Assembly (NCBI RefSeq): GCF_027596085.1 | Contig: NC_072458.1 | Span: 15,475,256-15,539,255 of the forward strand | Length of the DNA stretch: 64,000 nucleotides | From: Anoplopoma fimbria | Taxonomy: Eukaryota; Chordata; Actinopteri; Perciformes; Anoplopomatidae | Direction: 5' to 3' | Part shown: in pieces, positions 61,962 through 64,000 of the stretch | Layout: each line of letters opens with the position of its first letter | How positions within the stretch are numbered: the stretch's first letter is position 1 | The notes under the pieces: generated by a model | Told to the model about the DNA's origin: nothing | Seen by the model: the letters and a program-made list of their open reading frames with translations, nothing else | The model's database searches: none | Translations under genes and position numbers: made by a program

Positions 61962-64000
61962 CTTTAATGAGGGGAGACAGAAGCACAGTGAGCTGCTGCT
62001 TCAGATAAACAGTCAACAGATCAGAGGAATCACTGAGCAGTCAGTTCAACAGCAAAAACACTCTCTTAGCTGTCACTTTCTGTAGATTGCTATTATTTAA
62101 AAACTTTAATTCACTTCTCTGCACTTTGCACAGAACAGCCTTTAAAGAATAACTGGGTCTGATTTCCATAGCTTTGGCCATCATTTCTATTATATAGTAC
62201 TCAACAAGTTAAAGGCTGAAATCTGGGAACACAACAACATGCGCAAATACAGCAAGCACAGCAGGGCAGGGTTGAAGAAGGAAGGTGATGTTAAGGCGGG
62301 AGCTGTGTTTGCTACTTCCTCTTAGTGATGTCAGCATGTTCCCAGATATCAACTTGCTGAGCACAATGTTATTATAACTGTGACAGGAACAAGGAACAAA
62401 ACCCAACATGACAGTTTTTCTTTTAAGCTGATGGATTAGTTAAACAGCAGCACCCTGATGCTTCCTCAGTTTTTATTAGTACTGAGCACAAATAGTGTTC
62501 CAAAGGGAAACAAGCTGACGCCTTTAAAATACCGCTACATTATTTACTTTACAACATTATTATATTGTTAACACTGATGCATCAATGTGCATTTGTGAAA
62601 GTAGCATGTTACTGTTGTAGCTGCTCAAGGTGGAGCAACTTCAGTTTAGTCCAGTGTTTCCTAAGCTAAGGGCCGGGCCCCTCCAAAAGGTCACAAGATG
62701 AACCCGAGGGGTCATGATGATTAAAAGGGCAAGAGAGTTTGTTTGTTTTGCTACATTCTACTTATTTGTTGGATAATTCTCTTAGTCTTTTGATGTTTCG
62801 ATCATTTTATCTCTCTGGGCTTCCAACAGTTATTAAAATGAAACCATGTGAGAGGAGATTGGAGCGGCCAACATTTCTTAGACATCTCAAAACAAAGGTC
62901 AAGGTTGACACTGCTCTTTACAATGTCACACTGCTGGTATATTCTGAATTGTTTTTTCATATCTTTTCAATGCAAAATCTTAGTCTGCAAATCAATTGGT
63001 GACTACAGCTGTCAAATAAGTAAAGGGAGAGGAGGTAGAAAAAGTTAAACATTTCCCTCTGAGGTGTTGTGGGTTGGATTTATAAAGAAGCTTAAATTGG
63101 GTATATTCAGGTAAAGTAGGCTTCAAGTAGACGTAAGTAGTGTACTTGAGTAAATGAAACCCTAAACTCAGATAGAAACACTTTTGTTAGAAATAAATTA
63201 GCGAGGGGCGTCATGGGGGAATAGTGCTTTATTCCATCCTTGTCACTGCAACAACATCCCCATCTCCCTCCCTCATTTCCTGTCATCGCTCTACTGCCGG
63301 CTTTCACTAAAGTAAACATGCACTAGAAACTCTACCCAAATGAAATGTTGTGCATTGAGTAGTTGACTGCACATATTACGTGTGTTCGATGTGTCCAGCA
63401 GGCTTGAAGAGGGAGAATGAACTTTAACTTTGTCAACTTAAAGAGACATTAGACAAAACAAGCAAGGAGAGTGTGTGCTTGTGTTGTCAGTAACCATAAA
63501 GAGGAAGCCAGAGGAGAACAGTCACAGATGCTCACTAGCAGAGTTTACAGTTTCTCCCTCCAACTGCTGGTTGAAGTCAAAGTTACTTTGCATTTCCTGT
63601 CATTTTCTTTCCTGCTGCTGAGGCAAATTTGACAACCAAATGTTCACCCAAATGTTCACTCTCAAATGTTCATGTCTTTTATCTACTTCTAGCAGCTTCT
63701 CTGTTCAGAGCCAACACATACAGATCTATCATCAGTTAAATGTGCTAATCTCAACAGCTGTCCATTCTCTCCTAGGTATCAGACAGCTGTATTCCAGAAC
63801 ATACACCGCCCTACATACTTAAATATGCAGTGTGGAGACTGACTGGAAACCAGTCTGGGTTAGGGCAAAATGAGTGAGAGTGCAGAGTCATCACAAAGTC
63901 AGGCTACTGTGGCCCATATTGAGGATACTTCAGTCTTCAGTGAATACTTGAGACCAGCTCCTGTCATCATTAACCCACATTTGAATAGAAGCCACATGTA
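61962..64000. other. Intron of the mgat1-like gene to the window edge
   Basis: I found no upstream mgat1 exon here. The piece at 62650-62730 (gtttcctaagctaagggccg, gaggggtcatgatgatta) resembles the ends of a hAT-type MITE. Short frames near 62739-63048 are not supported. Confidence 0.45.

Overview
The window is nuclear DNA of a ray-finned (teleost) fish. Three things show this: intron-split vertebrate genes whose exons can be read and joined in phase, introns packed with fish-type transposons (Tc1, L2-like LINEs, hAT, pogo, Gmr1-like Ty3/gypsy, tRNA-derived SINEs), and one 100-N assembly gap. The species cannot be named from the sequence.

Host genes. Four are recognisable, all on the minus strand. 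sh3bp5l (6 coding exons, 16699-27440) encodes a coiled-coil Rab11 exchange factor. gtf2h4 (13 coding exons, 30618-47641, 462 residues when joined) encodes the p52 subunit of TFIIH. polr1h/znrd1 (4 coding exons, 51723-52587, 118 residues) encodes the small zinc-ribbon subunit of RNA polymerase I. The last exon of an mgat1-like gene (61260-61961; the rest lies past the right edge) encodes N-acetylglucosaminyltransferase I. They are separate genes with unrelated daily roles, not a pathway. gtf2h4 and polr1h both map to the MHC region in human, so this may be a fish segment related to it. Two exon-like segments at the left edge (356-544, plus) may be the end of another gene, and an exon-like segment at 53398-53469 (plus) may begin one diverging from polr1h.

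Layout. 1-16.4 kb is gene-poor and repeat-rich: SINEs, an 18-bp-unit minisatellite next to a Tc1 end, an L2 tail, and a decayed Tc1 copy at 14.0-15.6 kb. 16.7-27.4 kb is sh3bp5l, with a 7-kb intron 3 holding the gap. 27.9-30 kb holds two Tc1 remnants. 30.6-47.6 kb is gtf2h4, whose introns hold two L2-like LINEs, a possible solo LTR, a broken Gmr1-like element and a pogo-type deletion derivative. 51.7-53.5 kb is polr1h and its upstream region. 53.8-56.9 kb is a hAT element with intact target-site duplications and a 2-kb minisatellite inside it. 59.2-64 kb is the 3' UTR, last exon and an intron of the mgat1-like gene.

Most notable observations: (1) the Gmr1-like LTR at 40364-40754 is followed not by an 18-nt primer site but by the complement of essentially a whole tRNA-Lys(CUU), including the CCA that is added after transcription; (2) the minisatellite at 54.4-56.5 kb grew out of the Val-Ile-Thr-Asp-Met-Tyr codons of the hAT transposase, whose flanking codons continue on both sides; (3) a 567-bp pogo-type element keeps an intact 47-residue DNA-binding ORF; (4) a nested three-armed inverted repeat lies in the mgat1-like 3' UTR.
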